DNA from: Chara braunii
Taxonomy: Eukaryota > Streptophyta > Charophyceae > Charales > Characeae
Direction of reading: 5' to 3'
NCBI GenBank assembly: GCA_003427395.1
Contig: BFEA01000802.1
Coordinates: forward strand, 514,241-544,751
DNA: 30,511 bases
Numbering within the stretch: position 1 is the first letter of the stretch; the number at the start of each line of letters is the position of its first letter. Both the position numbers and the translations under genes were made by a program. A model generated the notes under the pieces. The model was not told where the DNA came from. It saw nothing but the letters and a program-made list of their open reading frames with translations, and did not search any database. This document shows positions 1 to 11,539 of this stretch, piece after piece.

Positions 1-335
1 ATGTCTAACTCTCTGAATTAGTAAAAATTTTGACAGCACTCCCTTTAGAAAATGAGACTTCCCAGGTTTATACTAAGCCAGATACAAAAACAGAAATGAT
101 CTGTAACTTTGGATAATCAAACTTTGTCTAACTCTCTGAATGAGTAGAAATTTGGGCAGCACTCCCTTTAGAAAACGAGACTTCCCAGATTTTAACTAAG
201 CCAGATATNTGAAAAAGACAAGTTGAATTTTGACAAGTCAAAAAGTTAGCTAACTTCTTGGACTTGTAAAAATTTCGGCAGCGCTTCCCGTAGGAAAAGT
301 AGCTCGCCAAGATTTATACAAAGCCAAGTATAAGA
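1..335. repeat. ~122-bp tandem repeat, outer part of left arm (about three units)
   Basis: The string tgtctaactctctgaat begins at 3 and again at 124, and a diverged third unit begins near 243. Each unit contains a block of the form gcagcactcccttt followed by aaaacgagacttcc, then an AT-rich tail ending in aagccag. The same unit, inverted, is found in the right arm. Confidence 0.8.
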
Positions 336-624
336 AAAGATCTCAGAAAATGCAAGAATTAACCTAAGTAGAAAAAAAGTTACTACAGAAAATGCAGGAA
401 TTAAAACTAAGTCCTATGGCTCTATCAAGTGGCGAGCAACTAAAACCAACTATCTATAAAACTGAAACCCAAACAACCTAGTCATCTCATCCTGTCACAT
501 GCAAACCAAACCACGAACGTAAGTACTCTCACTGTCCCAAGTTCATTCCAAATAAATAGTTCGCGAATCTTCANNTTCTTGAACCCTTATACCCATCTTA
601 CANAAGACATAGAGCTGGACCATT

Positions 625-1360
625 CGCCATGGAAANAATGCCCAGCTTNTCTTTATGATATACACGAACAGGTTGCACAACTACTTCTTTCTTCTTGTGG
701 GCATATGACTAGGTCATTCGCCATGGAAACAATGCCTAGTCGCCGTGAGCTGTTTAATATCCAAAGTTTTAGTTTTTCTTTGACTTTGTTGAAAAAGAAA
801 AGACAAATATGGGCAGGGGGCTGAAACATTCACAGTAGAAACAATGTTTACCTTGCCCAAACTATTTTCATTTATACTTTGTACTTTCTTTTTTCTCTTC
901 TTAATGATATGGCTTAATGCTGGATCATTCACAGTAGAAACAATGCCCAGCTGCCAATTGACATGCAAATATACATAAAATATTTCCCCTTTTTACTAAG
1001 TTTAACTTATGTGTGTGGTTTTCAGGCTAAAACATTCACCATGGAAACAATGCTTAGCCTTAGACCAGAAATGCTCCCTCAGAATAAACAAGAACTCAAA
1101 CTCCTTCAATCAGGCAAAACCCCAGAGTTAACTAGAGCAACTAGGCCATTCACCATGGAAACACTGCTTGGTTTCCCAGAAAACAACTAAATAAACAGAG
1201 CAGCCAGGCCATTCACCTTAGAAACAATGCCAAGTCCTTCAGAAAACAGCTAAATAAACACAGCAACCAAGCCATTCACCTTGGAAACAATGCCTGGTCC
1301 TTCAGAAAACAGTCCAAATAAACACAGCCCTAAGCCATTCACAGTAGAAACAATGCTCAG
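625..1360 (+). repeat. Iterated ~22-bp core motif, nine copies, left arm
   Basis: A core close to cattcaccatggaaacaatgc occurs near 629, 716, 825, 926, 1031, 1147, 1208, 1272 and 1338. Variants at the centre are cgccatgg, cacagtag, caccatgg and caccttgg. Spacing is about 87-116 bp for the first six and about 61-66 bp for the last four. Spacers between the early copies do not resemble one another, while the core is conserved. Read in one frame the core encodes FT(M/V/L)ETM. Confidence 0.85.
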
Positions 1361-1391
1361 GCTTTGGTTGACCCGGTCAAACGCATGCAGG
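963..1391 (+). pseudogene. Small repeat-peptide ORF with secretion-signal-like start, left-arm copy, broken
   Basis: The frame opens at the ATG at 963 and reads 75 codons to a TAA near 1188, then continues in the same frame through one more TAA near 1257 to about 1391. The first ~21 residues (MQIYIKYFPFLLSLTYVCGF) are a short basic start followed by a hydrophobic run and then QAK, which looks like an export signal. After it come repeats containing (R/K)PFT(M/L/V)ETM. Both stops replace a CAA glutamine codon that is intact in the right-arm copy. It may be a genuine decayed short protein or a chance reading of the core DNA repeat. I do not recognise a family. Confidence 0.3.
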
Positions 1392-3720
1392 CTACCTTCC
1401 TTCCACCTTNCCCNANTTCATCCTTAGTCTGCTTTCAATCAGAACAAAAATAGAAACTTAGGCTTCACTCTCACACATTCTTTCCAGTTAGTCTGATTAG
1501 GTCCTGAAGAGAAAGCAAAAACCATAGGGACAAACGCATGCATACAACAAATCATACTGCAGGGAGATAGNCAAACATGGGTAATAGTNNGGTTTATACA
1601 GATAAAGATGATTTACCTGAAGGTTCCCTGCCTCCAGAACTCCTCCTGAGTTCCGGCAGAGCTCCCGCAATCNGTGGGTGGACTCCCCGCAGAGTCTTGA
1701 TGCGGACTTACGGGATGCAATCCCGCCTGCCGCCTTCCTCTCGTAACCAAGGACTAGACTTAGACTTNGATGGGCAGAAANAGATGGGTTTGAGACTCTC
1801 GAGATCCAAGGATGGTACACTGAGACTCGCGTGAGAGGGTCTCGTTGCCTTCAACGCCTGAGGGCCCCGCAATGGCGGCCAACTGNCAGCTTGGTCAACG
1901 AATTCCGACTGCCGAAGTAAACCTTCTGACGAGCCCCCAACGCATAGCATCNAACTTCCTCNTTAAGTCCAACTATTCCTTTAAGCNCGACTGCAGCCGC
2001 CCAATACCCTGTGTCAGTTCNTATGCCTAGCAACGATGTTCNCCTATGGTCAGCNGCAATGGCCGCAATCCCCAACAGTCACTAGCCGCATGCAACAGCC
2101 AGCAACGCAGCAGTAGCTCGTGCCCTAGTTAACAGCAGCCCGCAATAGTGTGCGGTAATACNNANCAGCGTGCAACAGTGTGCANCAGNAAACCAGGGCT
2201 CAGTCAANAGCAGCAGCAGCTTGCGGCAACCAGCAGTCCTTCGCAGCTTCTCCATTCAGTAGTGAGCGCTCTACCTCGGGCAGCTATCAAACTTGTTTTG
2301 CGTGTCTGACCGTACTCCTATCAATGATCTCTCTCTCTCTCCAACTGACGTACGCCTGCCTGTTGCAGCTTCCGCCAAGTAGGTCGAGCAGCATAGCGAT
2401 TGGCGCCGGGGGTAGGACTCTCTGTCTCAGTCTTTCTTTCAGACTTGCTCGTATGTCACCCGTAGCCTACTGCCCCGCAGNTGATTCTTCAGTGAGGACA
2501 TATNCAGGNTTACGGTGAGTATGCTCCTTTCGAAGAACCGTGCCCGCCCGTTGTGTGCTCCTTCTCTCTTTACATACGAATGCACACAATTCGCCTATAC
2601 GGGTAGNCTCATTTATAGCAATGAGGACGGAGTCCTCCAGCAAGAGAACGCCACCAAACACTTGTCGGGTTGCTGCGGGATTCGATGCTGCTGCTTGGCC
2701 CGGCACATACTCTTCCCACAACGGTACACCACCAACAGGTAAGTTTTTTCGACTCGTAGCCCGCTGCCTGCTAGTCCTATCCATACTATGAGCATAATCG
2801 AAGTGAATCTTCCGCTAAAAAGGTGGAAACATTCACTTTTAAACTCGCGAAGCTGCACTCCACCTTCCGCTCAGCTTCTGCAGGTCATAGCACCCAGACC
2901 ACTCCATGGGTTGTAGATCTGAGCCCGCCATCATGGTCGCTCCACCCAGTAACCTCTGTGTAGAGCTCTACTTTGNCGAAATCNGTTGAGGAACGGGCNT
3001 GATTCAACCCCCTCTAGCTCCCTTCCCGATAGCCCTACGCAGCCTATTCTCCTTCTACNTCCAATCTTACTAACTTAACTTTAAAACTAACTCTATACCT
3101 GAAATCGCATCTATCCAAAACCCCTATTTCGTACTTTATTTCGTCCGATTCTGTTAGGAATCGACCGAAATATCACCTTTTCCCTCTTTCGATCCCGAGC
3201 CTTACTCCTCACCGTCTAAGTACACAAAACNNAGGATGAATTTCCCCCTAAAACGCGNGAAGATTNATGACACTTCTACGTAGGAACCAAGCATTTCTCC
3301 CGGCGCAGCCCCATTCCTCCATACCGGCCGGTTCACTAACCTATCGCAGATTCCGNTTATGCCATTCGAGTCGCCCGCCATCAAACCCTCCGAAATGCAT
3401 CTCCTCTCACCCGGTTTCATCAAGAATCGGGTGAGTTTTGCACTTTCCCGCTTGTCTTTCTCCTTCGTCCCACCATCACTCCGCGTACCATACCTTCACT
3501 CTAAATCCATTTTTACTAACTTGCTAACTAATCTGGCCTCATAGTTGTGTTCGCCCGGCGTTAAAACCCCGGAATCCGCTCCTCCCTCATCTACATCCGC
3601 TCAGAGATAAGCAAAATTACGTTCATATCCTCTCCTTCTTCCCTCACTCTTCTAATCTACTCACTTTCTAACTAATCTAACCACAGATTCTAACTCGCCA
3701 CCCTCAAAAACCCCCAACTC
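1365..3720. other. Central block of left arm, no gene seen
   Basis: A block at 1480-1860 is well conserved with 13,660-14,070 of the right arm. The stretch 2040-2240 is rich in gcaacagc/cagcag-like short repeats, and 2900-3720 is C/T-rich and AT-containing without coding signal. ORFs here are short, overlap on both strands and are not maintained in the other arm. Numerous single N bases occur. Confidence 0.6.
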
Positions 3721-4410
3721 AGTTCTTCCCGTCCAAATCAATGCCCCGCCGGGATATATATAGAGAGGAAAATACGACCCTAGAATAAACTATTTAGAAA
3801 ACGCCACCACCGATCGGACGCCACCACTAACAAAACCGCGGGGGGATAGCCCCACGGCCCTCAACCCCACCGGCTTTCTCCCCGACGCTCCGCTGCCGCG
3901 GCGTCGACGCTAGCCGTCCTCGATCCCCGAACCTTCGCAGCAGTAGTCCGATGTCGTAACCTATAGGGCTAAGCCCAAACCTGAGACCAATATCCACAAA
4001 GTGTCATACAAGGCGGCGCGGCACTGCGCTCACGGCCAAGGAAACTTGTTCTCAGCCTCACCTCCGCCTACAACCGTGCAGACCTCGGTCAAACGCACCA
4101 GTAAAACGAAAAAACATCCTTAATTCCTGCTTAATAAATAAATAATAATATGACCAAGCGAAACGACCGAGGTCCAGGCCGGCTTTACGGTCAATAACGG
4201 AAATGAATCACGCCCGCCTTAAACCTGCGCGCCCACACACTCGCTATTGTAGTCAACCAGCCAGTCCACGCAATTACTGACTCAGCCGCGCTTAGCGCGG
4301 CATACTTAAACTCTAGACCAAAACTATTTTCTGTCACATGCAAAAACCAGGGCGGATACCCTTGTAAGGGTATTCGCACCGACAGCGTGGCGTGTGGTTG
4401 CCTGGCGAGA

Positions 4411-4562
4411 TGGGAAGTTCGGATCACGGCGAACTACAGCAATCATGCGCAGTGCTCTAGCTAAAGCAGCAATCTGTTGTGGTCGCTCGGCTGCAGGGAG
4501 AGCACGCACAGGTGCGAAAATAGCGCATGATTGCTGTAGTTCGTCGGGATCCGAAGTTCCCA
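4411..4562. repeat. Hairpin at the junction of left arm and centre
   Basis: The segment 4411-4451 (tgggaagttcggatcacggc, then gaactacagcaatcatgcgc) is the near-perfect reverse complement of 4523-4562, with a loop of about 70 bp. It begins about 27 bp inside the inner boundary of the left arm and has no counterpart at the right arm boundary. It could be a small foldback insertion. Confidence 0.8.
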
Positions 4563-6250
4563 TTTTTTTGGCGGTTGTTGGTTTCGCGTTGGCGGTCACA
4601 ATGCCATCCCTGGTTGCCCTGATGACTACGTTTGGCGGGACACAAGTCCCACCTTTTGGGCGTGGGGTCGATAGTTCATAACGCCATGCAAGTTTTCAGC
4701 GTGCGACGAAGTTCGAATCCCGACGGACTTGCAATCTGAAGCATGCGAAGTCGCGGGCTGCTCGGATGATTATTGTTGTTTCGACCGCGTCGTTGAAATA
4801 AGACGCTAACGGTTTGCATGGATCTTTTCAGAGTCTTGGTTGCATGACTGTTCGCTTTGTCGATGAGGAGAATCGGGGTCCATGGGGGTCTATTGGGGGC
4901 CGCGCTGCGCCAATTTCCGACGTGGTGCACCTGCGACGACCATTTCTGTTCNGCGTGCTCTGTTGGAACAAANACTTGTGAGCAGCANCAGGGCCTCCCT
5001 GAACATGCAGCCAAGCCTAGCGTTCCTTCTGTGCAATTCCACACCGGTCATCCAAATATCCGTCGTCCCCCGCGCAAACCGGTTCCTGGCCAGTCCAGCA
5101 AGCGCCAAGTTCGGATTCCGGCAGACTTTGAGGTCCTGCGTAAATTTAACCGCCGTTTTCGACTGCCACGACGGTCGAGTGCGTTCTGATTACCAGAGGC
5201 CTCCGGGCACGCAAAAGTGTTCGCATGAGGCCTGGAGCTTCAAGTGTGACTTGATTGCGCGAGGACTGTGGGTGCGAAAAATTGCTCACCTTCTGAGATG
5301 ACCTTCGAGGGGTTTGTGGGGGTTGCCGACGGTGATAGCGGTCGTGTCCCTTGTCGGTGTGCCGTCGATCTTTGTTGCCCCCAGAGGGTTTTGACCGTCC
5401 CAGTGCGTGGATTCTTGTCGCAGACATGCTCGTGTTTCTGCGTGGTTTCCGGTTCGCGCTTTCGCACGTCGACGTTATCGGTGCGCGAATCGGGGGTCGC
5501 CTTGTCGACTGGCCGAATCGGGGTTTGGGAGGGTTGCAGAGGGGGTCTTTCATCAATTTCTACATATTTCTTGTCTCCGCGGTTGGGATGTCCGATCTCG
5601 ATGAACTCTTGCGCTAAGGGTCAGTTTGGGGTCGTGCTGCGCCCGATTTTGTGGTGGTGCATCCACCGCTGCCCTTTGCTCTGCGTGTGATGACGTTCAA
5701 CGACAGCTTGATAGCTGCAGAGCCTTCCTTCTGTGCAGGCCGAGGATAGCGTTCCTTGTGTGCACCCGTTGGCGCTCCGTTCCGCTGACACCGGCCGCGC
5801 AAAAACAGGTTCCTTGCTACTCCCGCACCGGCCAAATTCGGATCCCGAAGGGCTTCGAGGCGCCGCATGAATCTGACCGTTGTTTTTGACGGCTTGGACT
5901 TCTCCGTCCGTCTTCAATGCCGGCGGCCTGGTATTGCGCAAAATTGCTCGCCTTGTAAGTTGCCCTGAACGGGGTTTATTGGGGTTGACGACGGTGTCGC
6001 TGGCCGGGTCCATTTCCGGTGTGCCGTGGATCTTCGTTCATCGGCGCCCCAAATTGAGGTGCGCCTGAGCAACGCCTGCTTCTGTGCAAACGCCATCCAC
6101 CACTTACGAATGAAGGTGAATCCACCAAGTTCGGATCCTGGCGGACTTTGATAATCGACGCGAATCTATCCCTCCTTTGAGTGGGGCCTGGAGCTTCGAG
6201 TGTGAGTTGATTGCGAGAGGACTGTGGGTGCGAGAAATTGCTCGCCCTCT

Positions 6251-6341
6251 GAAATGCCTGTCAACGGGTTCATGGGGGTTGCCGAAAATAAGGGGCACGG
6301 CCGTTGTCACCGTCGGCAACCCACATTAACCCCTTCGAGGG
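6251..6341. repeat. Palindrome within array unit (truncated copy)
   Basis: The left half gaaatgcctgtcaacgggtt continuing to gttgcc pairs with ggcaacccacattaacccc. The outer part of the right half, present in the two later copies, is missing here. Confidence 0.65.
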
Positions 6342-6816
6342 ACACTGACACAAGCCGCGCGAAAACAGGTTCCTTGCTACTCCTACACCCGCCAAATTCG
6401 GATCCTGGCGAACTTAGAGGCTCGCCGTAAATCTGACCGTTATTTTCAACAGCTTGGACTGACCAGTCCGTCTTCAATGCCGGTGGCCTGGTAGTGCGGA
6501 AAAGTTCTCGCCTTGTGAGTTGCCCTGATAGGGGTTTATTGGGGTTGACGAAGGTGTCACTGGCCGAGTGCATTTCCGGTGTGCCGTGGATCTTCGTTCA
6601 TCGACGCCCCGAAATGCGGTGCGGTCGAGCATAGCCTGCTTCTATGCAAACGCCATCCACCCGTTCCAATACCTGCAGCCGCGAAAAAACCTGTTACTCG
6701 CTGCAGGCAAATCCGCCAAGTTCGGATCCTGGCGGACTTTGAGGATTGGCGCAAATCTGTCCGTCCTCCGCATGGCGCCTGGAGCTTCGACGGTGAGTTG
6801 ATTGCGAGAGGACTGC

Positions 6817-6962
6817 GGGTGCGAGTAATTGCTCGCCTCTGAAATGCCCTTGAAGGGGTTCATGGGGATTGCCGAAAATAAGGGACACGACCGTTGTCAA
6901 CGAAGGCAACCCCCATAAACCCCTTCAAGGGCATTTAAGAAGGCGAGCAATTTTTCGCACCC
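6817..6962. repeat. Long palindrome within array unit
   Basis: Arms of about 57 bp: 6817-6873 (starts gggtgcgagtaattgctcgc) and 6905-6962 (ends gcgagcaatttttcgcaccc) are inverted copies around a ~30-bp centre containing gggacacgaccgttgtc. Few mismatches are visible. Confidence 0.85.
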
Positions 6963-7349
6963 ACAATCTTATCTGCCCCCCCAGGGGTTTTCACTGTCGC
7001 GGTGTGCAGAGTCGTGACGCAGACATGCTTGTGTTTCTGCGTGCTGTCCGGTTCGAGTTGTCACACATCGACGTTCCCGGCGTGCGAATCAGGGGTCCCC
7101 TTCTCGACTGGCCGAATCAATGTTTGGAAGGGTTTAAGGGGGGGTTCTTTCATCCTTTTGTGCATTTTTCTTGTCTGCACAATGGAGATGTTCGTGTTCG
7201 ATAGCTATTGCACTAGTGCCAGCGAATGGAACATCGCACGAGCTCGCTTAGACGATGGTGAGAATCGGTGTTTATAGGGGTCTGTTTGGGGTCGCGCTGC
7301 GCCGAATTGTGTGGTGGTGCATCCACCACTACCCTTTGTTCTGCGCGTG

Positions 7350-7997
7350 CTATCGTTCACCGACAATAGAGTCTTCCTTCTGTTCGCCCAAACATAGCCT
7401 TCCTTGTGTGCACCCACTGGAGCTACCTTCCACTGACACAAGCCGCGCGAAAACAGGTTCCTTGGTACTCCTGCACCCGCCAAATTCGGATCCCGGCGAA
7501 CTTAGGGGCTCCCCGTGAATCTGACCGTTATTTTCAACATCTTGGACTGCCCAGTCTGTCTTCAATGCCGGCGGCCTGGTAGTGCGGAAAAATGCTCGCC
7601 TTGTGAGTTGCCCTGAAAGGGGTTTATTGAGGTTGACGACGGTGTCACTGGTCGGGTGCGATCCGATGTGCCGTGGATCTTCGTTCATCGCCGCCCCGAA
7701 ATGCGGTGCGGCCGAGCATCGCCTGCTTCTGTGCAAACGCCATCCACCCGTTCCAATACCTGCAGCCGCGCGAAAACCTGTTACTCGCTGCAGGCAAATC
7801 CGCCAAGTTCGGATCCTGGCGGACTTTGAGGATCGACGCAAATCTATCCGACCTTCGCATGGCGCCTGGAGCTTCAAATGTGAGTTGATTGCGAGAGGAC
7901 TGCGGGTGCGAGAAATTGCTCGCCCTCTGAAATGCCTTTGAAGGGGTTCATGGGGGTTGCCGAAAGTAAGGGACACGACCGTTGTCACCGTCGGCAA
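7350..7997 (-). other. Longest open frame of the window (215 codons) inside the array, probably not coding
   Basis: An uninterrupted minus-strand frame that spans most of one array unit. The product is rich in Arg, Ser and Pro and has no domain, membrane segment or motif I recognise. Corresponding frames in the neighbouring units (for example 6307-6573 and 6694-6909) are broken, and open frames also occur on the plus strand over the same bases. High GC content lowers stop frequency here, so I read this as a chance ORF. Confidence 0.2.
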
Positions 7998-8050
7998 CCC
8001 CCATAAACCCCTTCAAGGGCATTTCAGAAGGCGAGCAATTTTTCGCACCC
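7904..8050. repeat. Long palindrome within array unit
   Basis: Second full copy, 1087 bp after the one at 6817. Left arm starts gggtgcgagaaattgctcgc, right arm ends gcgagcaatttttcgcaccc. The two palindromes carry some different substitutions but retain pairing. Confidence 0.85.
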
Positions 8051-8515
8051 ACGATCTTTTCAGACCCCCAAGGGTTTTGACCGTCGCAGTGTGCGGAGTC
8101 TTGACGCAGACATGCTTGTGTTTCTGCGTGTTGTCTGGTTCGCGCTGTCGCACGTCGACGTTCCCGGCGCACGAGTCGGGGGTCGCTATTGCACTAGTGC
8201 CAGCAGATGGAGCACCGCACGAGCTCGCTTAAACGATGGTGAGAATCGATGTTTATAGGGGTCTGTTTGTGGTCGCGCTACGCCGAATTATGTGGTGGTG
8301 CATCCACCACTACCCTTTGTTTTGTGCGTGCTATCGTCCACCGACAACAGAGCCTTCCTTCTGTTCGCCCAATCATAGCGTTCCTTATGTGCACCCACTG
8401 GCGCTACCTTCCACTTGCACAAGCCATGCGAAAACAGGTTCCTTGCTACTCCTGCACCCGCCAAATTTGGATCTTGACGAACTTTGTGCCCTCAAAGCAT
8501 AAATCTGACCGTACT

Positions 8516-10278
8516 TACAGTTTGCTCTGCTGTTTTGCAGGGTGTGGACACGAATTCGAACGACCCATTCGACCCTCACAAGAGAGAATAATCCATTGCG
8601 CTGACGGGAATCACATCCGCTGCACCGACGGTTGCATGACAGGGCCGAAGAAGGCTCGGCGAACGGCCGCATGAACCGGGCTATGGAAATTGAACAAGAC
8701 GTCGACTTGCATTGCCAGCTACAACACCTGGAGTTGGCCCCGACGACCTCTTCGGACAGTTCGCCATTCCAACAGTCAGCTGCGGATTTCCCTAGAAAAC
8801 GAAATCTCGCTTTTTGTGAGAGCTTTGGAGGTTGCATCCAACTGCCCACAGAATTGGCAACAACGTCCGCGGCCGAAGAACCGTCTACCCTCGGTATACT
8901 TGTGGGACCTGCGCACGGCAACTGATAAGGCAGAGTATAAGGGGAGGAAGCGCTGTCCGTCGGTGAAAGTTATCTAAGTTGTGATGAGGACCCATAAGAT
9001 ATTCTCTCATTGATGTTCCGTTTTATGATGGGACCCCCTTAGATTTTAGAAAAATGGAGGGATGTTTTATGATGTTTTGTGATGTAACGAAACCCCTCGT
9101 GACTTTGAGAGAGGGGATGTTTTGTTTATGATGAGAGACCTTTGGATTTTTGGAAAAGGGGGATGGTTTATGGTTGGAAGACTCACCCTCAGAAGTGAGT
9201 AAATTGATTTATGACATGACGAGTTGGTTGATGGATGATAAAGTCTGACGGAAATGGTCACTTTTGTTTGGAATGTTTGAGAAAGTCGCAATGAGTGCAG
9301 GACGAGAGATGTCTCGGGTGGGTGGCTGCTGGCTCTGATCAAGTTAGCGGTCACGGCCTGGTGGATTTAGCGGTGATTTTGTTTGTAAGCGTACGAAGGA
9401 TGCCATGCCTATTATGGAAGGATTGGTAAGTGCCTTCAGACCCCTGCGTATCGCGCAGTGGGCCTGTGGTTTTGTTTTGCGACGCCCCGTCTAACCACCA
9501 GTGCTAGTTCTGGGACATATTGAAGAAAGGCCAAGCTAACCAAAAAGAAGTTAGTACCTGTAGCGCGTAACCCCATTGGATGGCTGCTAGCCGGCGCAAC
9601 CTGGCTGTGGGACCGCGGGGTAAGAGTTTAAGGGGGGTTGCCCGCCCCAGTGAAATTACCCCACGGGATAGTAATGATTGAGAATTTTTGGAGGAATCCT
9701 GATTGAATGTTTATCAGGAGAAAACCTATCGTTGCGTAACCAACGAAGGTACTGCCGTCAAATAACAATGCGGTGCGCCGTGGTTCTGGTCTAATCAGCC
9801 AGGCTATAGCGGGCCAAGGTGGAGATCACGCCTTTCTGTACTAGACTGCAGAAAGAGTTGAGCGAATACTAAGTATATATATATATACTTACGTGTATTT
9901 TGATTACGAGAAATTTTTGAGAAGGAAGGCGAGAGTGCCTTCAAAATGTCTTGGATTAGGCCCGCGTCCCTAGTTTTTGCCAGGACTAGGGACACCCAAC
10001 GAGAAGCCGAAGGTTGTCTAGGACCGGGGAGAGGACGATTGGGAAGGTTTTTTGGAACTTATGCGGTCAGAGTCCTAATTTCTAGGCGGTGAGAAGCCAA
10101 GGTTAGAAACCAGGCAGCATATAGTTGAGAAGGTTTGGTTTGATGGAGGCCTCTACCCTGTGTTTGTCGGCTAATCGGATTGGTCCTCTCTTTCGTCGCC
10201 ATTTGGAGTGTGGATGGATTTATAGCTTTTTGATTTGGCGAAGCGACGGGGACGTCGCTTAATATGGTCCGGTAAGCC
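8516..10278. other. Inner non-repetitive stretch of the palindrome centre, no gene seen
   Basis: From about 9010 to 9180 there are loose repeats of a gatgttttatgatg element separated by g-rich runs. A self-complementary aagtatatatatatactt lies near 9870-9890, and a short hairpin gtccctagt...actagggac at about 9966-9994. Plus-strand open frames at 8632-8977 are short and unrecognised. No convincing coding or RNA gene was found. Confidence 0.5.
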
Positions 10279-11254
10279 TGTCGGCGCGAATACCCTTACA
10301 AGGGTATCCGCCGTGGTTTTTGCTGGTGACAGGAATTAAGTTTAATTTAAAGTTTGAGTGTACCGCACGAGTTGCGGCAGTGTTCGCCGCTTACATTCAC
10401 TGGATGGTCGACTAGAGTAAACAGAGTGGGGGGGCGCAAATTTTTGAGGCGCGCGTGATCTTTTATTTGTTGATGATTGGAAGGTCGGCGTGACCGCCGG
10501 CCAGATTTTTTTTCTGATTAAGTAGGGATCAAAAAGAGTAAGTCTCGCTGACTAATGTGTTCGTCTGCGACGTGCGCGTGCGTACTGAGGACGACCTCGA
10601 TGGCGGTGACGACGGCGACAGTGAGACTGCGGTAGGTCTTTGCACGCGGAGTGGCGCGAATGGCGGTCGTGGTACAACTTAGTAAGTCGGCAGAGACGCT
10701 GCGCGGCCGCACGCACGGTTGTAGGCAGAGATGAGGCTCGGGCCAATTTCCCTAGCCCTGAGCGGAGCGCCGCACCGCCTTATATGACACTCCGCGGATA
10801 TTGGTCTCAGGCTTGGGCTTAGCCCTATAGGTTACGACATTTGGGCTGACGATACGGAGGTCCGGAGATCGAGGTCGGCAGGCGTCGGTACAACAGTGGC
10901 AGCGGAGCGGTACGGAAAGGATCGAGGGGTCAAGGGCCCGACGGGGCTATCCTTCTTCGTTTTTGTTTACAGGCGCGGAGGAGGGAGCCGGGTCGTAGGG
11001 CTGCCCGTAAAAATTTCCCGTTTTAAGTTTTATTAATTTATTTTTGTCTAACCTAATTTTTATTTTTTTTATATCCACGTCCCGTTCTGGGGCGCGATAT
11101 CAGGCCTGATGCAGGGTCACGTAGGGTGTGTTGTATTCGCCGGGTTGTCGGAAGTGCAATTACAAACTGTTTTCCCGGTTGCGCCGAAGACGCGTCCTAT
11201 TTTGCCTTGAGGGGCGGCGTCGTGGTTGAAATGCGGGCCGTGGTTACTTTTAGG

Positions 11255-11496
11255 GCCTATGGGCCTGGCTCAGCGGTACACCCACTGAAATACCGGCCTG
11301 AGCTCAAGCCCAACTGGTTGTGTTTTGGGCCCGGTCAAGCGCTGGCAGCACCGTGAGGGGCCTGCTGCTCTGGGGGGGGAGTCCTTTGGGACATCTGTTA
11401 AAATAAGAACGATACAGAGATGATTAGCGTGGTCCCTGTGCAAGAGTGGCTCGCATAAGTAAAGAGGCGAGCCCGTATGCCTGGGCTTTCGGTTTA

Positions 11497-11528
<32 letters not shown>

Positions 11529-11530
11529 CT
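11255..11530 (+). mobile_element. tRNA-derived SINE inserted in the right arm
   Basis: The head cctggctcagcggtacaccc matches an RNA polymerase III A box (tggctcagcgg). About 30 bp later cctgagctcaagccc resembles a diverged B box. The body ends in a run of more than 30 T at about 11,498-11,528. The head is closely similar to those at 29,222 and 29,780 (ctagctcag..g.acaccc.tgaa.t). The left arm shows no A/B-box pair at the matching place, so the insertion probably postdates arm duplication. The B box is degraded, so it is likely inactive. Confidence 0.65.
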
Positions 11531-11539
11531 TACCTCTCT

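Larger units (their letters stand above)
1..4384. repeat. Left arm of a giant imperfect inverted repeat (truncated by the window edge)
   Basis: This arm reads as the reverse complement of about 10,279-15,475. Landmarks pair in order: 270-300 with 15,176-15,205 (both contain cttcccgtaggaaaag or its complement), 950-975 with 14,500-14,520, 1620-1700 with 13,840-13,920, 3940-4010 with 10,790-10,850 (shared acctatagggctaagccca), and 4330-4384 with 10,279-10,332. Identity judged by eye is highest at the inner end and at the 1620-1700 block, and lower at 1900-3700. Homology stops sharply after gacag at 4384. The outer end lies before base 1. Isolated N bases are scattered through this arm. Confidence 0.9.
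4855..8515. repeat. Degenerate tandem array of ~1.09-kb units filling the centre of the palindrome
   Basis: Several landmarks recur in the same order. The block gtggtggtgcatccacc is at about 5652, 7311 and 8291. The block agacatgcttgtgtttctgcgtg or close variant is near 5423, 7020 and 8108. The block gccaagttcggatcctggcg or variant is near 5103, 5831, 6124, 6391, 6716, 7479, 7803 and 8460. Copies at 6350-7250 and 7438-8235 are spaced 1087-1088 bp apart, and the second lacks ~107 bp present at 7103-7205 of the first. Units also contain two internally related halves. The last unit is cut off near 8510. Confidence 0.85.

Noticed and set aside
625-1360. CRISPR-like arrangement of a 22-bp repeat with unrelated spacers
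   Set aside because: Spacing varies from 61 to 116 bp, repeats are degenerate, the genome is eukaryotic and there are no cas genes. The mirrored copy in the other arm fits a structural or binding-site series better.
7350-7997. 215-codon minus-strand frame as a real gene
   Set aside because: Neighbouring array units have the same sequence with broken frames, composition is Arg/Ser/Pro-rich, and plus-strand frames are equally open.
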